Below the pieces are notes generated by a model. That model saw only the letters and a program-made list of their open reading frames with translations. It ran no database searches and had not been told where the DNA came from. Below, piece after piece: positions 1 through 8,583 of a stretch of 35,069 nucleotides of DNA. Positions within the stretch are counted from its first letter, which is position 1, and the number at the start of each line of letters is the position of its first letter. The stretch is from positions 1 to 35,069 of the forward strand of contig CAJTYL010000014.1 in NCBI GenBank assembly GCA_910583855.1. The letters are read 5' to 3'. This DNA is from an uncultured Christensenella sp. (GTDB lineage: Bacteria; Bacillota; Clostridia; Christensenellales; Borkfalkiaceae). Position numbers and translations under genes: made by a program.

Positions 1-330
1 TTCCACGCATTCGCCGCGCTCTATAATAATGGGTTGAACACCGTGTTCAATGAGTCGTAAAGCGCAGAAAAGCCCCGCGGGACCGCTGCCGATTATTGCA
101 ACTTTCGGCGGGTTTTCAAGCCTTTCAAACTCCTTGATTTCGGTCTGTTCCTCGTCGGAAAAGACTATTGAATACACCCAAAAAACATCGTCTTTATTGC
201 GTGCGTCAAGAGATTTTTTTAAAATTTTGAAGTGTTTGACCCTGTTTTTGAGCGTTTTTTGCGCAATTTTTAAAAGCATGTCCTCGCTTTCTGAAATATG
301 AAGTTTTACGTTATCTAGCCTTTTAATCAT
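1..330 (-). CDS. FAD-dependent dehydrogenase, N-terminal part (cut by window edge)
   Basis: The first 110 codons are present and the gene runs off the left edge. The start is the ATG at 328-330, which overlaps the TGA of the upstream flavoprotein by four bases (ATGA), so the two are translationally coupled. About 75 residues of a charged N-terminal domain precede a dinucleotide-binding motif (VAIIGSGPAG, residues 78-86) that ends a beta strand and starts a helix, as in FAD-binding oxidoreductases. The N-terminal extension before the Rossmann motif matches the COG2509-type uncharacterised FAD-dependent dehydrogenases found in many clostridia. The substrate is unknown, and the active-site half lies outside the window. 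It sits downstream of a second flavoprotein and a ferritin-like gene, suggesting a small redox operon. Confidence 0.75.
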   Translation of the reverse strand, partial: MIKRLDNVKLHISESEDMLLKIAQKTLKNRVKHFKILKKSLDARNKDDVFWVYSIVFSDEEQTEIKEFERLENPPKVAIIGSGPAGLFCALRLIEHGVQPIIIERGECVE

Positions 331-1508
331 TTCTTAAATCTCTTTAAAATTGCGGAAGCTGCGCACATTCCGCTCGTGAACGCCCATTGGAGATTATAAC
401 CGCCGCAATCGCCGTCAACGTCAAGAATTTCACCGGCAAAAAACAGATTTTTTACGAGTTTGCTTTCAAGCTCTCCCGTAACTTCAGACATATTTATCCC
501 GCCCTTAGTTACCTGGGCGTAATCGTAACCGAGCGTTCCGATAACGGGTAAAGTAAAGTTTTTCAAAACTCTAACTATTGCTGATGGCTCGTCCGTTCCT
601 GCCCTTTTAATTATAGCTCTGCCTATTTGATTATGTAAAGTTCCCGATAAAAGTTCGCTCCTTTCATATCCTGAGCTTTTGCGGCTAATAATGCTCTCTT
701 CAATCTGTTCTGCGGTAAAATCCGATAAGAATTCAAGTGAAAGAGTTACGTTCTGCTTGTCCGCAACGTAGGACGAAACGGAAAAAACGGCGTTACCCGA
801 AACGCCGTAATCAGTAAAAATGACGTCACCGCGCACGGCTTTTAACGGCTTCCCGCCGCAAAACGCCGTAACGTTGCAATCAGCGCGTATGCCTTTTAAA
901 GTTTTTATATGTACGGTTTCAGTTTTTAGTTGAACCAGCGACGGGTAAAGCGGCGTTAACGTATGCCCGAAAGAGGTTGCAAGCGCATAAGCCGATCCGT
1001 CGGTTTTAAACTGCTTCTGCGCCTTTCCCCCTACGCACAAAACTATGAGTTCGGCGCAATAGATTTCTCCGTTTTCTGTGGAAACCTCAAATAATTCTCT
1101 TGCTTTAACTATCTTTTTGGCTTTACAGCGCATATGGATACAAATATTAGAGTTGTCGAGCGCAACTATCAGCTCGTCAACGAGCGCTGACGCCTGCCGA
1201 CCGGCAGGATATATCCTTCCCCTCTCGTCCGCAGAAAAAAGACAACTGAAAAGCTTTGCCCCGTCAAAAGGGTCAACGCAGGCAATTTTTTCTACCAAGG
1301 CAACGTTGCCCCCATGGTAGTGATCGGCCGTAATATCGAGGTTGGAAATATTTCCTTGACCGTTGCCCGTTGCCGCAAGCTTTTTGCCTAAGCGGTCTCC
1401 AGCGTCGACGAGACATATTTTTAAGCTTTCATTTCCCCTAATCAAGGTGGCGGCACAGGCAAGCCCTGCCGCCCCGCCGCCGATTATCATTACATCGTAA
1501 TTCGTCAT
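327..1508 (-). CDS. BaiN/HI0933-family flavoprotein (NAD(P)/FAD-dependent oxidoreductase)
   Basis: A 393-residue protein of the usual length for the HI0933/BaiN-like (YhiN) flavoprotein family. The N-terminus carries the FAD-binding motif GGGAAG at residues 10-15. The C-terminus has the family signature around residues 352-378 (FFAGEILDVDGDCGGYN followed by LQWAFTSG), which closes the FAD site. Members have been linked to bile acid dehydroxylation in some clostridia and to aminoacetone oxidation elsewhere, but most have no known substrate, so no specific reaction is claimed. The start ATG at 1506-1508 lacks a clear Shine-Dalgarno and lies 31 bases after the ferritin-like gene. Its stop overlaps the start of the next flavoprotein. 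Confidence 0.85.
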   Translation of the reverse strand: MTNYDVMIIGGGAAGLACAATLIRGNESLKICLVDAGDRLGKKLAATGNGQGNISNLDITADHYHGGNVALVEKIACVDPFDGAKLFSCLFSADERGRIYPAGRQASALVDELIVALDNSNICIHMRCKAKKIVKARELFEVSTENGEIYCAELIVLCVGGKAQKQFKTDGSAYALATSFGHTLTPLYPSLVQLKTETVHIKTLKGIRADCNVTAFCGGKPLKAVRGDVIFTDYGVSGNAVFSVSSYVADKQNVTLSLEFLSDFTAEQIEESIISRKSSGYERSELLSGTLHNQIGRAIIKRAGTDEPSAIVRVLKNFTLPVIGTLGYDYAQVTKGGINMSEVTGELESKLVKNLFFAGEILDVDGDCGGYNLQWAFTSGMCAASAILKRFKK

Positions 1509-1539
1509 ACTACAATTTTAGCAAAACTGAAAGTAAGTG

Positions 1540-2049
1540 TCAACGAATAAATTCCGCAAGAGCGGCTTCGAGTTTTTCAACGTGAAGAATTTCATCCTCC
1601 AAAATTCTTGAAATAATCGCCTTGACCTGCTCGTTCTTTAAACAGCACAGCATTTTTTTATAAGCAGTAACGGCGCGACGTTCACCGAGAATATCGTCCT
1701 CAAGCATATTTTTAAGGGAGCAAGAGTACGAAACGTATTTCGATGAATAGAAGTTGAACGAACTCGCAGGATATCTGGAATATATCGGAGCAGCGCCAAG
1801 CGCAAGTATAGTTTCACCCAAAATATCAAGATGACGCATTTCAGCAAGCGCAATACCGCGTAAAAGTTTAGCTATTTCACCGTAGCCCTTTTTATCGAAA
1901 AAGAAAGCGTGATAGATATATTGAAGCACAGCGTTAAGCTCGCCGTCGGAACCAGCGTAAGCAGGAGAAATAATTCTCAGGCTAAAAGCGTCGGGACAAA
2001 TATTTTCTGTTGTTGGATAAGGCGAGTTTACTCTTATAGGTTCAGGCAT
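1540..2049 (-). CDS. ferritin-like di-metal protein
   Basis: A 169-residue, mainly helical protein. The four-helix di-metal ligand set is visible in order: Glu37, E70xxH73, Glu123 and E153xxH156, the E-ExxH-E-ExxH pattern of ferritin-like, rubrerythrin and manganese-catalase proteins. There is no rubredoxin Cys4 domain, so it is not a full rubrerythrin. The SDGELNAVLQYIYH segment resembles the first helix of clostridial CotJC/manganese-catalase-like proteins. A role in iron/manganese handling or peroxide defence is inferred from family only. It lies just upstream of two flavoproteins on the same strand and just downstream of the uvrA terminator; no Shine-Dalgarno precedes the ATG. Confidence 0.75.
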   Translation of the reverse strand: MPEPIRVNSPYPTTENICPDAFSLRIISPAYAGSDGELNAVLQYIYHAFFFDKKGYGEIAKLLRGIALAEMRHLDILGETILALGAAPIYSRYPASSFNFYSSKYVSYSCSLKNMLEDDILGERRAVTAYKKMLCCLKNEQVKAIISRILEDEILHVEKLEAALAEFIR

Positions 2050-2062
2050 AATACAGACTATG

Positions 2063-2111
2063 AAAAATCACCCGAATTTTGTGCAAAACAACTCAAATTC
2101 GGGTGATTATA
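2063..2111 (-). terminator. uvrA terminator overlapping a -10-like box for the next gene
   Basis: Perfect 14-bp arms at 2066-2079 and 2095-2108 (core AATCACCCGAATTT), followed on the minus strand by a run of five T. It sits 54 bases after the uvrA stop codon and 13 bases before the ferritin-like ATG. A TATAAT (2106-2111) overlaps the upstream arm, but its -35 region (TCTGTG) is poor. The hairpin could be a terminator, an operator, or both. Confidence 0.7.
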
Positions 2112-2161
2112 CGTAACATAGTACTGCGCACAGATTTAAAATCCTGCAAAAACGTGTCAGT

Positions 2162-4981
2162 TTAGCTATTTAAGACCTTTTTTAAGAAATAACCAGTATA
2201 GCTGCCGTCAATCGCAGCAACCTCTTCAGGAGTGCCCGTAGCAACAATATTTCCGCCCTTGTCTCCGCCCTCGGGGCCTAAATCAATGATATAATCGGCA
2301 CATTTTATTACGTCTAAATTATGCTCTATAACGAGTACGGTATTCCCCCCGCTTCTCAGCCTCGTAATAATATTTACAAGCTTTTCAACGTCGTAACTGT
2401 GAAGCCCCGTAGTAGGCTCGTCGAGGATATAGAAAGTTTTGCCCGTGCTTCTTTTAGACAGCTCGGTGGCAAGCTTTACGCGCTGCGCTTCTCCGCCCGA
2501 AAGGGTGGTTGCGCTTTGACCGAGTTTTATATACCCCATTCCGACGTCGCACAAGGTTGACAGCTTATTGTGAATAGAAGTTACGGGCTTGAAAAACTCC
2601 GCGCTCTCTTCCACCGTCATTTCAAGAACGTCGGATATATTTTTACCCTTATACTTTACTTCAAGCGTTTCTCTGTTATAGCGTTTTCCGCCGCACACTT
2701 CACATGGTACGAATATATCGGGTAAAAAATGCATTTCAATTTGAATTACGCCGTCACCTTGGCAGTGCTCGCATCTGCCGCCCGCAACGTTAAAGGAAAA
2801 TCTTCCGCTTTTATATCCTTTCTCCTTTGCGTCCGGGGTTGCGGCGAATAGGTCGCGAATCATTGTGAATACGCCCGTGTAAGTCGCGGGGTTGCTTCTC
2901 GGAGTTCTGCCTATAGGCTGTTGGTCTATGGCGATAATCTTATCAAAGTTTTCAAGCCCCTCAAACCCCTCGGCTTTGCCGGTAAGCTGACGCGCGCCGT
3001 TCAGTTTATTGGCAAGGTAAGGGTAAATGATTTCGTTGACGAGGCTGGATTTACCGCTGCCCGACACGCCCGTAACCGCAGTAATTAACCCGACGGGAAC
3101 CGAAACGTCAATTCCCTTTAAGTTGTTTTGTTTGCAGCTTTTAATTTTAAGCCACCTGTCACCGGTCGGTTGACGGACTGCGGGAGTCTCTATCTTCCTT
3201 CTGCCTGATAGAAAATCGCCCGTAATCGAGCGGGGCTCGTTCATAATTTCTTGCATCGTTCCGCTTGCCACTACCTCTCCGCCGTGAACACCGGCGTAAG
3301 GTCCTATATCGACGATATAGTCGGCTGCGCGCATCGTATCCTCATCGTGTTCTACAACAATAAGCGTGTTGCCCAAGTCACGAAGACCCAAAAGCGACTT
3401 TAAAAGCTTTTCGTTGTCGCGCTGGTGCAATCCTATACTCGGCTCGTCAAGGATATACAATACTCCCGTCAAAGCACTGCCTATTTGAGTTGCAAGGCGG
3501 ATACGCTGACTTTCTCCGCCCGAAAGAGTTGCCGCGCTGCGGGAAAGAGTTAAATAGCCAAGTCCAACGTTTCGTAAAAAGTTAAGGCGACTATCTATCT
3601 CTTTTATAATGCTGTCGGCAATCATATGCTCGGTACGGGTCAGAAAAGAAAAATCAGCATAATCTTTTAAGTCGTCAACGGAAGTATCGCAAACTTCCAT
3701 TATATTCTTTCCGCCGACGGTTACTGCAAGCGCTTCTTTTTTAAGTCGCTTCCCTCGGCATACGGGACAATCGGAAGTTCGCATATAGCGCTCTATATCC
3801 AATTTTACGCCGTCCGAGGATGTTTGATTATACCTGCGTTGCAGATTGGTAACGAAACCCTCCCAAGACTTTTCATAGCTGCCTGAAAAGTGATACGCGT
3901 TATACTGCATTTCAATTTTCTCGCCGTCGTTGCCGTACATAAGCATATCGTAAATTTTTTCGGGAAGCTCCGCAACGGGAACGTCAAGTGAAAATCCGTA
4001 CACTTTTGCAAGCGAGTTTAAATACATTTGAGTGATTGACGAACTGTCCAAATTCCATCCGCTTATTTTTATTGCGCCTTCCCGCAGGGTTTTTGACTTG
4101 TCGGGACAGATTAAATCCGCGTCAACTACCTGTTTGAATCCAAGCCCTGAACACTCGGGACAAGCGCCCCACGGCGTATTGAACGAGAAAAGACGCGGCT
4201 CAATTTCTTCAATAGAAATACCGCAATCGGGACAGGCGTATTTTGAAGAAAAAAGTTCTTCCTTACCGTCACACTCGATAACTACGAGACCGTCGGCAAG
4301 ATTTAACGCATTTTCAAGGCTGTCTGAAAGGCGCTTTAAAATATTTTCTTTAATTACGAGTCTGTCCACAACGACCGAAATATTATGACGGACGTTCTTT
4401 TCAAGACGGATTTCTTCCTGTAAATCATAAATTATTCCGTCTATTTTTACGCGCCCGTAGCCGCTTTTCTTGTAGGAGGCAAGCTCTTTAACAAACTCCC
4501 CCTTCTTACCGCGAAAAACGGGGGCCTCAACCATAATTTTGCTACCTTCGGGCATAAGCATAACTTTATCCGCAATCTCGTCCACAGTTTGACGGCGGAT
4601 TTCTCTGCCGCATTTCGGACAGTGCGGAATTCCCACACGCGCAAACAAAAGACGAAAATAATCGTAAATTTCCGTTACGGTTCCAACCGTCGAACGGGGG
4701 TTATGCGACGTCGTCTTCTGGTCAATTGAAATAGCGGGGGAAAGTCCGTCGATAAACTCCACGTCGGGTTTTTCCATTTGCCCCAAAAACTGACGGGCGT
4801 AAGACGAAAGACTCTCTATATAACGCCTTTGCCCCTCGGCAAAAATCGTATCGAAAGCCAAAGTCGATTTTCCGCTGCCTGAAAGTCCGGTAAATACGGT
4901 AAGCGTGTTACGCGGAATGTGAACGTCAATATTTTTAAGATTGTTTTCTTTTGCGCCTTTAACGAATATTTCTTCTTTCAT
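2162..4981 (-). CDS. uvrA: excinuclease ABC subunit A
   Basis: UvrA is the damage-recognition ATPase of nucleotide excision repair and works with UvrB, encoded directly upstream. The 939-residue length is normal. Visible parts in order: Walker A GLSGSGKS near residue 32, the UvrB-interaction segment with a first CxxC zinc pair (CPKCGREI), a second cysteine cluster (CPDC ... CPEC), signature LSGGESQR, a second Walker A (GVSGSGKS), the C-terminal zinc finger (CEHC ... CEVC) and a second signature LSGGEAQR. All nucleotide and zinc motifs look intact. Its ATG overlaps the uvrB stop by four bases (ATGA), so uvrB-uvrA form a coupled operon from the uvrB promoter. Confidence 0.97.
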   Translation of the reverse strand: MKEEIFVKGAKENNLKNIDVHIPRNTLTVFTGLSGSGKSTLAFDTIFAEGQRRYIESLSSYARQFLGQMEKPDVEFIDGLSPAISIDQKTTSHNPRSTVGTVTEIYDYFRLLFARVGIPHCPKCGREIRRQTVDEIADKVMLMPEGSKIMVEAPVFRGKKGEFVKELASYKKSGYGRVKIDGIIYDLQEEIRLEKNVRHNISVVVDRLVIKENILKRLSDSLENALNLADGLVVIECDGKEELFSSKYACPDCGISIEEIEPRLFSFNTPWGACPECSGLGFKQVVDADLICPDKSKTLREGAIKISGWNLDSSSITQMYLNSLAKVYGFSLDVPVAELPEKIYDMLMYGNDGEKIEMQYNAYHFSGSYEKSWEGFVTNLQRRYNQTSSDGVKLDIERYMRTSDCPVCRGKRLKKEALAVTVGGKNIMEVCDTSVDDLKDYADFSFLTRTEHMIADSIIKEIDSRLNFLRNVGLGYLTLSRSAATLSGGESQRIRLATQIGSALTGVLYILDEPSIGLHQRDNEKLLKSLLGLRDLGNTLIVVEHDEDTMRAADYIVDIGPYAGVHGGEVVASGTMQEIMNEPRSITGDFLSGRRKIETPAVRQPTGDRWLKIKSCKQNNLKGIDVSVPVGLITAVTGVSGSGKSSLVNEIIYPYLANKLNGARQLTGKAEGFEGLENFDKIIAIDQQPIGRTPRSNPATYTGVFTMIRDLFAATPDAKEKGYKSGRFSFNVAGGRCEHCQGDGVIQIEMHFLPDIFVPCEVCGGKRYNRETLEVKYKGKNISDVLEMTVEESAEFFKPVTSIHNKLSTLCDVGMGYIKLGQSATTLSGGEAQRVKLATELSKRSTGKTFYILDEPTTGLHSYDVEKLVNIITRLRSGGNTVLVIEHNLDVIKCADYIIDLGPEGGDKGGNIVATGTPEEVAAIDGSYTGYFLKKVLNS

Positions 4982-6945
4982 TTCTTTTTTATTTTAAACA
5001 ATTTTTTCTTTAATTCAGATATAGTGTCACGGATTTCAATTGCCTTTTCAAAATCAAGCTGTGATGAGGCAACTTTCATCAGTGCCTTTAATTTTTCTAA
5101 TTCCTGAGGTATATCCGACGGCTTTATATCGTCTGCGACCGATTTTTTACCAGTTATACCTATGGAATTTTTAACTTCCTTTATAATCGTTTTGGGAACT
5201 ATGCCGTGTTCCTTATTGTAAGCGGTTTGAATTTTACGGCGGCGTTCGGTTTCGTCTATCGCACGGCGCATACTACCAGTCACCGTGTCCGCATACATAA
5301 TAACCCGTCCTTCGGCGTTTCGCGCAGCTCTTCCTATCGTTTGGACGATTGAGGTTTCGCTTCTCAAAAATCCCTCCTTGTCGGCGTCAAGAATAGCGAC
5401 GAGCTTTACTTCGGGAAGGTCAAGCCCCTCTCTTAAAAGATTTATGCCGCAAAGAATATCGAATTCTCCGCTCCTTAGCCCGTTGATTATATCGATGCGT
5501 TCCAAGGCGTCTATGTCGCTGTGCATATAGCGGACCTTCAACCCGTGTTCCTTTAAGTAGTCTGTAAGGCTTTCAGCCATTCTTTTCGTCATTGTGGTGA
5601 CGAGCACTCTGCCGCCGCTCGATACTACGCCCTTAGCTTCGCCCAGCAAGTCGTCTATCTGACTCTTTGTTGGGCGTATTTCCACTTCAGGGTCAACGAG
5701 TCCAGTCGGGCGTATTATCTGTTCAACCACGTTGCCCGCTTGCTCCAATTCATACTGAGCAGGCGTTGCCGAAACGCAGATAAGTTGCGGAACCCGTTCG
5801 TCAAATTCTTCAAACGTCAACGGGCGGTTATCGTATGCGGATTTAAGCCGAAAACCATAGCCGACTAAGTTCTCTTTACGGGAACGGTCGCCGTGGTACA
5901 TTGCGCGGATTTGAGGAATAGTCATATGACTTTCGTCAATAAAAACGAGAAATTTACCTGCGGGAAAATAATCCAAAAGAGTGAACGACGGTTCGCCCTG
6001 GGAACGCCCGTCAAAGTACCGGCTGTAATTTTCAACGCCGCTGCAATAACCTATTTCACGCATCATTTCAATATCGTAAGTAGTGCGCTGTTCAAGGCGT
6101 TGAGCTTCTAAAAGCTTGCCCTCGTCGCGGAAGGCTGTTACTTCGTCGCACATATCGCGCTCTATCATAGATAGAGCGGACCGCATCTTATCTCCGCCGA
6201 CAGCGTATTGGCTTGCCGGGAAAATCAAGATATGTTTTAGCTCGGATATTATATTCCCCGTGAGTGCGTCCTCTTCGCAAATTCTCTCAATTTCATCGCC
6301 GAAAAACTCCACGCGGACGGCAATTTCCGAATTGCTTGCGGGAAAAATTTCAACCGTATCGCCACGAACGCGGAATGAAGAGCGTTGAAAATCAATATCC
6401 CGTCTTGCATACTGAATTTCAACGAGACGGCGGATAAGCGCGTCACGCTCTATCTCCATACCGGGGCGTAGGGAAATTGCAAGGCGAAAGTATTCTTCGG
6501 GCGCGCCTAAGCCGTAAATGCAGCTTACAGAGGCAACGACGATTACGTCCTCCCTTTCTCCGAGCGAGCTTGTTGCCGAGTTGCGCAGCTTGTCTATTTC
6601 ATCGTTTAAGCTCATATCCTTTTCGATATAGGTATCGGTTGAAGGTATGTAGCTTTCGGGCTGGTAATAGTCGTAATAACTGACGAAATATTCGACGCGG
6701 TTGTTGGGGAAAAACTCCTTAAATTCGTTGCAAAGCTGGGCGGCAAGAGTCTTGTTGTGGGCGATGACAAGGGTCGGACGGTTGACGTTTTGTATGACGT
6801 TTGCCATAGTAAAGGTTTTGCCGCTACCCGTAACACCCACAAGGACTTGCGTTCTTATTCCGTCCAAAACGCCTTCCGTAAGGCTTTGAATGGCTTGAGG
6901 TTGGTCGCCCGTAGGATTAAATTTCGAATGCAATTCAAACTTCAT
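4978..6945 (-). CDS. uvrB: excinuclease ABC subunit B
   Basis: UvrB is the DNA-loading helicase-like subunit of the UvrABC excinuclease. At 655 residues it is full length. Walker A GVTGSGKT lies at residues 37-44, followed by the damage-probing beta-hairpin segment (YYDYYQPESYIP), the DESH Walker B box, helicase motifs ending in QTIGRAARN, and a C-terminal UVR domain (LDFEKAIEIRD) that binds UvrC. The start at MKFELHSKFNPTGDQP matches the family N-terminus, so the ATG at 6943-6945 is trusted. No Shine-Dalgarno precedes it; the promoter leaves a leader of only about five bases. No LexA-type palindrome was recognised upstream. Confidence 0.97.
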   Translation of the reverse strand: MKFELHSKFNPTGDQPQAIQSLTEGVLDGIRTQVLVGVTGSGKTFTMANVIQNVNRPTLVIAHNKTLAAQLCNEFKEFFPNNRVEYFVSYYDYYQPESYIPSTDTYIEKDMSLNDEIDKLRNSATSSLGEREDVIVVASVSCIYGLGAPEEYFRLAISLRPGMEIERDALIRRLVEIQYARRDIDFQRSSFRVRGDTVEIFPASNSEIAVRVEFFGDEIERICEEDALTGNIISELKHILIFPASQYAVGGDKMRSALSMIERDMCDEVTAFRDEGKLLEAQRLEQRTTYDIEMMREIGYCSGVENYSRYFDGRSQGEPSFTLLDYFPAGKFLVFIDESHMTIPQIRAMYHGDRSRKENLVGYGFRLKSAYDNRPLTFEEFDERVPQLICVSATPAQYELEQAGNVVEQIIRPTGLVDPEVEIRPTKSQIDDLLGEAKGVVSSGGRVLVTTMTKRMAESLTDYLKEHGLKVRYMHSDIDALERIDIINGLRSGEFDILCGINLLREGLDLPEVKLVAILDADKEGFLRSETSIVQTIGRAARNAEGRVIMYADTVTGSMRRAIDETERRRKIQTAYNKEHGIVPKTIIKEVKNSIGITGKKSVADDIKPSDIPQELEKLKALMKVASSQLDFEKAIEIRDTISELKKKLFKIKKK

Positions 6946-6956
6946 GTCTACTTGAA

Positions 6957-6985
6957 ATTATAACCCAATTTTTAATTATTTACAA
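6957..6985 (-). promoter_or_regulatory. sigma-A promoter of uvrB-uvrA
   Basis: -35 TTGTAA (6980-6985), 17-bp spacer, -10 TATAAT (6957-6962). The predicted start near 6950 is about five bases from the uvrB ATG, so the mRNA would be almost leaderless. Confidence 0.75.
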
Positions 6986-7046
6986 GTGTTTAAAGGCTAT
7001 TTTTTACAAAAAAACAAACTTATGTTTATTATTTTTTATACAATGC

Positions 7047-7081
7047 AAAAAGCCCCGCGCCGTATCGGCGCGGGGCTTTTA
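7047..7081 (-). terminator. intrinsic terminator of the L15-like gene
   Basis: A 15-bp GC-rich stem (7048-7062 with 7066-7080, core GCCCCGCGCCG) and a 3-base loop, with an A tract on one side and a T tract on the other. It begins two bases after the stop codon. Confidence 0.9.
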
Positions 7082-7082
7082 A

Positions 7083-8441
7083 TTATGAGTTCTTTTTCTT
7101 TACGGCGTTACCGCCCGTAAGCAAAATCATTTTAACGGCTTCTATCGAAAAGCTGTCGGCAATTACCGTAAGCTGTTTATCGAGCGTACCGCGGGCAAGC
7201 ACTTTTATATAAGTTGCCTTGCGGTTTATGGCGGGGATACGCTTTTTCATCTCTTCAAGGGCTGCCGTTTCTCCGTTTTCGAAGCACTTGCTTAAAGTGT
7301 CTATATTGACGATGTCCGTCTTTGTCTTGTCGGAAATTTCTTCGGTTTCCTCAACTAGCGCAACCGCGACGTCGTCTTGCATAAGCTCGTCAACTTCGCT
7401 TGCAAGCACGCAATCTCTGGGTAAGAATACGTCGCCGCTCTGCGCGTCCTCTTCGGTAAGCTCTTTTATCAGTCCGCGGTCAACAAGGGGTTGGGTTTCC
7501 TCATAAGGATATTCGCTTGCCCAATCGACTTCTTCCAGCTCGGAAAGCCGTTCGCGCCCGTCCATTACGCTTTCAATCAGTTCTTTGGAGTATTTAATTC
7601 TTCTATCATTCTTTAAACGATATAGACAAGGCGTTTTTTCATATGTGGCTATTTGTGTCATATCGTCTACGATATATTTGCTGTCTAAATAATCTTGGGG
7701 ATTGAGCGCAAGGAATAAGCTTAAACATTTGCCCCTTACGCAAAGTTTTGCGTAAGTTACGCGCCCCGCATAAAAGGTTTCGCCCTTCCAACTCATACGG
7801 GATTTTACGCCTTCATAGGATAAAAGTTCGTTCTTTATCTCCGAATAATAAGCTTTTACTTCGTCCGACGACTGTATTATTTTAGCCGTAAAACTTTTAT
7901 TATACTTAATAATTATGTAGCGAACGTGCCCGTCTATTCTTCTGACTTTTCTGACTTGCTCGTCCTCTTCCTTATCATCGTTTATGTCGTCCCTATCGTC
8001 ATCTTTTTCTTCGGGAATAGGGGGGTGTTCTTCTTCCACCTCGGGTTCTTGTGCCTCGTGAGCGATCTCTTCTTCCGCCTCGTGCTCTTGTGCCTCGTGA
8101 GCGGGCTCTTCTTCCGCCTCGGGCTCTTGTGCCTCGTGAGCGGGTTCTTCTTCCGCCTCGGGCTCTTGTGCCTCGTGAGCGGGCTCTTCTTCCACCTCGT
8201 GCTCTTCCACCGCGAGGGCAGGTTCTTCTTCAACCGGTTGGGATACGGTTTCTATCGGCTCCTCAGCCGGTTGAGGCTGTTGCGTTGCTTGGGTTGATTT
8301 TAAAGGTTTATTCTTTTTGCGGCTTCTTACTCCGACCACAATCGCCAAAACTATCAACAGCAGCGCCACCGCGCCCACAGCTATGCAAACGTATTTCAGC
8401 GTTTCACCTTCAAGCCCGAAAAGCAAAAATAACGATAACAT
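7083..8441 (-). CDS. membrane-anchored protein with acidic repeats and a C-terminal uL15-like domain
   Basis: A 452-residue protein of unknown function. Residues 15-38 form one hydrophobic membrane segment followed by RSRKKNK, predicting an N-out, C-in anchor. Residues 60-165 are very acidic and include four 13-residue repeats (EEEPAHEAQEPEA and variants, residues 84-135). Residues about 168-300 are a basic/aromatic domain (VRYIIIKYNKSFTAKIIQ) that seems shared among clostridial membrane proteins but whose function I do not know. Residues 378-447 resemble the C-terminal part of ribosomal protein L15 (ATYIKVLARGTLDKQLTV, then a TGG near the end). A good Shine-Dalgarno (AAGGAAGG) supports the start. 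It is monocistronic, with its own promoter and terminator. Confidence 0.75.
   Translation of the reverse strand: MLSLFLLFGLEGETLKYVCIAVGAVALLLIVLAIVVGVRSRKKNKPLKSTQATQQPQPAEEPIETVSQPVEEEPALAVEEHEVEEEPAHEAQEPEAEEEPAHEAQEPEAEEEPAHEAQEHEAEEEIAHEAQEPEVEEEHPPIPEEKDDDRDDINDDKEEDEQVRKVRRIDGHVRYIIIKYNKSFTAKIIQSSDEVKAYYSEIKNELLSYEGVKSRMSWKGETFYAGRVTYAKLCVRGKCLSLFLALNPQDYLDSKYIVDDMTQIATYEKTPCLYRLKNDRRIKYSKELIESVMDGRERLSELEEVDWASEYPYEETQPLVDRGLIKELTEEDAQSGDVFLPRDCVLASEVDELMQDDVAVALVEETEEISDKTKTDIVNIDTLSKCFENGETAALEEMKKRIPAINRKATYIKVLARGTLDKQLTVIADSFSIEAVKMILLTGGNAVKKKNS
8037..8192. repeat. four tandem 39-bp repeats within a coding region
   Basis: Four near-identical 39-bp units encode the 13-residue acidic repeat of the L15-like membrane protein. 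Sequence differences are few (for example Pro/His and Pro/Ile swaps), suggesting recent expansion in frame. Confidence 0.85.
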
Positions 8442-8496
8442 ACTTCACCTTCCTTAAATTTGCATTATTTTTACCACATACACCTTAGTACGCAAT

Positions 8497-8524
8497 ATTA
8501 TATACTCTTTTTTTAAAATTTCAA
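8497..8524 (-). promoter_or_regulatory. sigma-A promoter of the L15-like membrane protein gene
   Basis: -35 TTGAAA (8519-8524), 16-bp spacer, -10 TATAAT (8497-8502), about 55 bases upstream of the ATG. Confidence 0.7.
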
Positions 8525-8546
8525 GGAAATTGATAAAAGTTTCACA

Positions 8547-8580
8547 AAAAAATCGGACAGACCGTTCTGCCCGATTTTTT
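8547..8580 (-). terminator. pnp terminator
   Basis: A 14-bp stem with one wobble pair (8547-8560 with 8567-8580, core ATCGGACAG) and a 6-base loop, ending in a T tract on the minus strand, just after the pnp stop codon. Confidence 0.88.
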
Positions 8581-8583
8581 AAA

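Noticed and set aside
6946..6990. LexA/SOS box at uvrB
   Set aside because: No GAAC-N4-GTTC-like palindrome is visible in the promoter region.
8037..8192. Tandem repeats as a CRISPR array
   Set aside because: The units are contiguous 39-bp in-frame copies without unique spacers, inside a gene.
8051..8488. 145-codon plus-strand frame opposite the acidic repeats
   Set aside because: It is an Arg/Pro/Leu-rich antisense shadow of the tandem repeats, not a gene.
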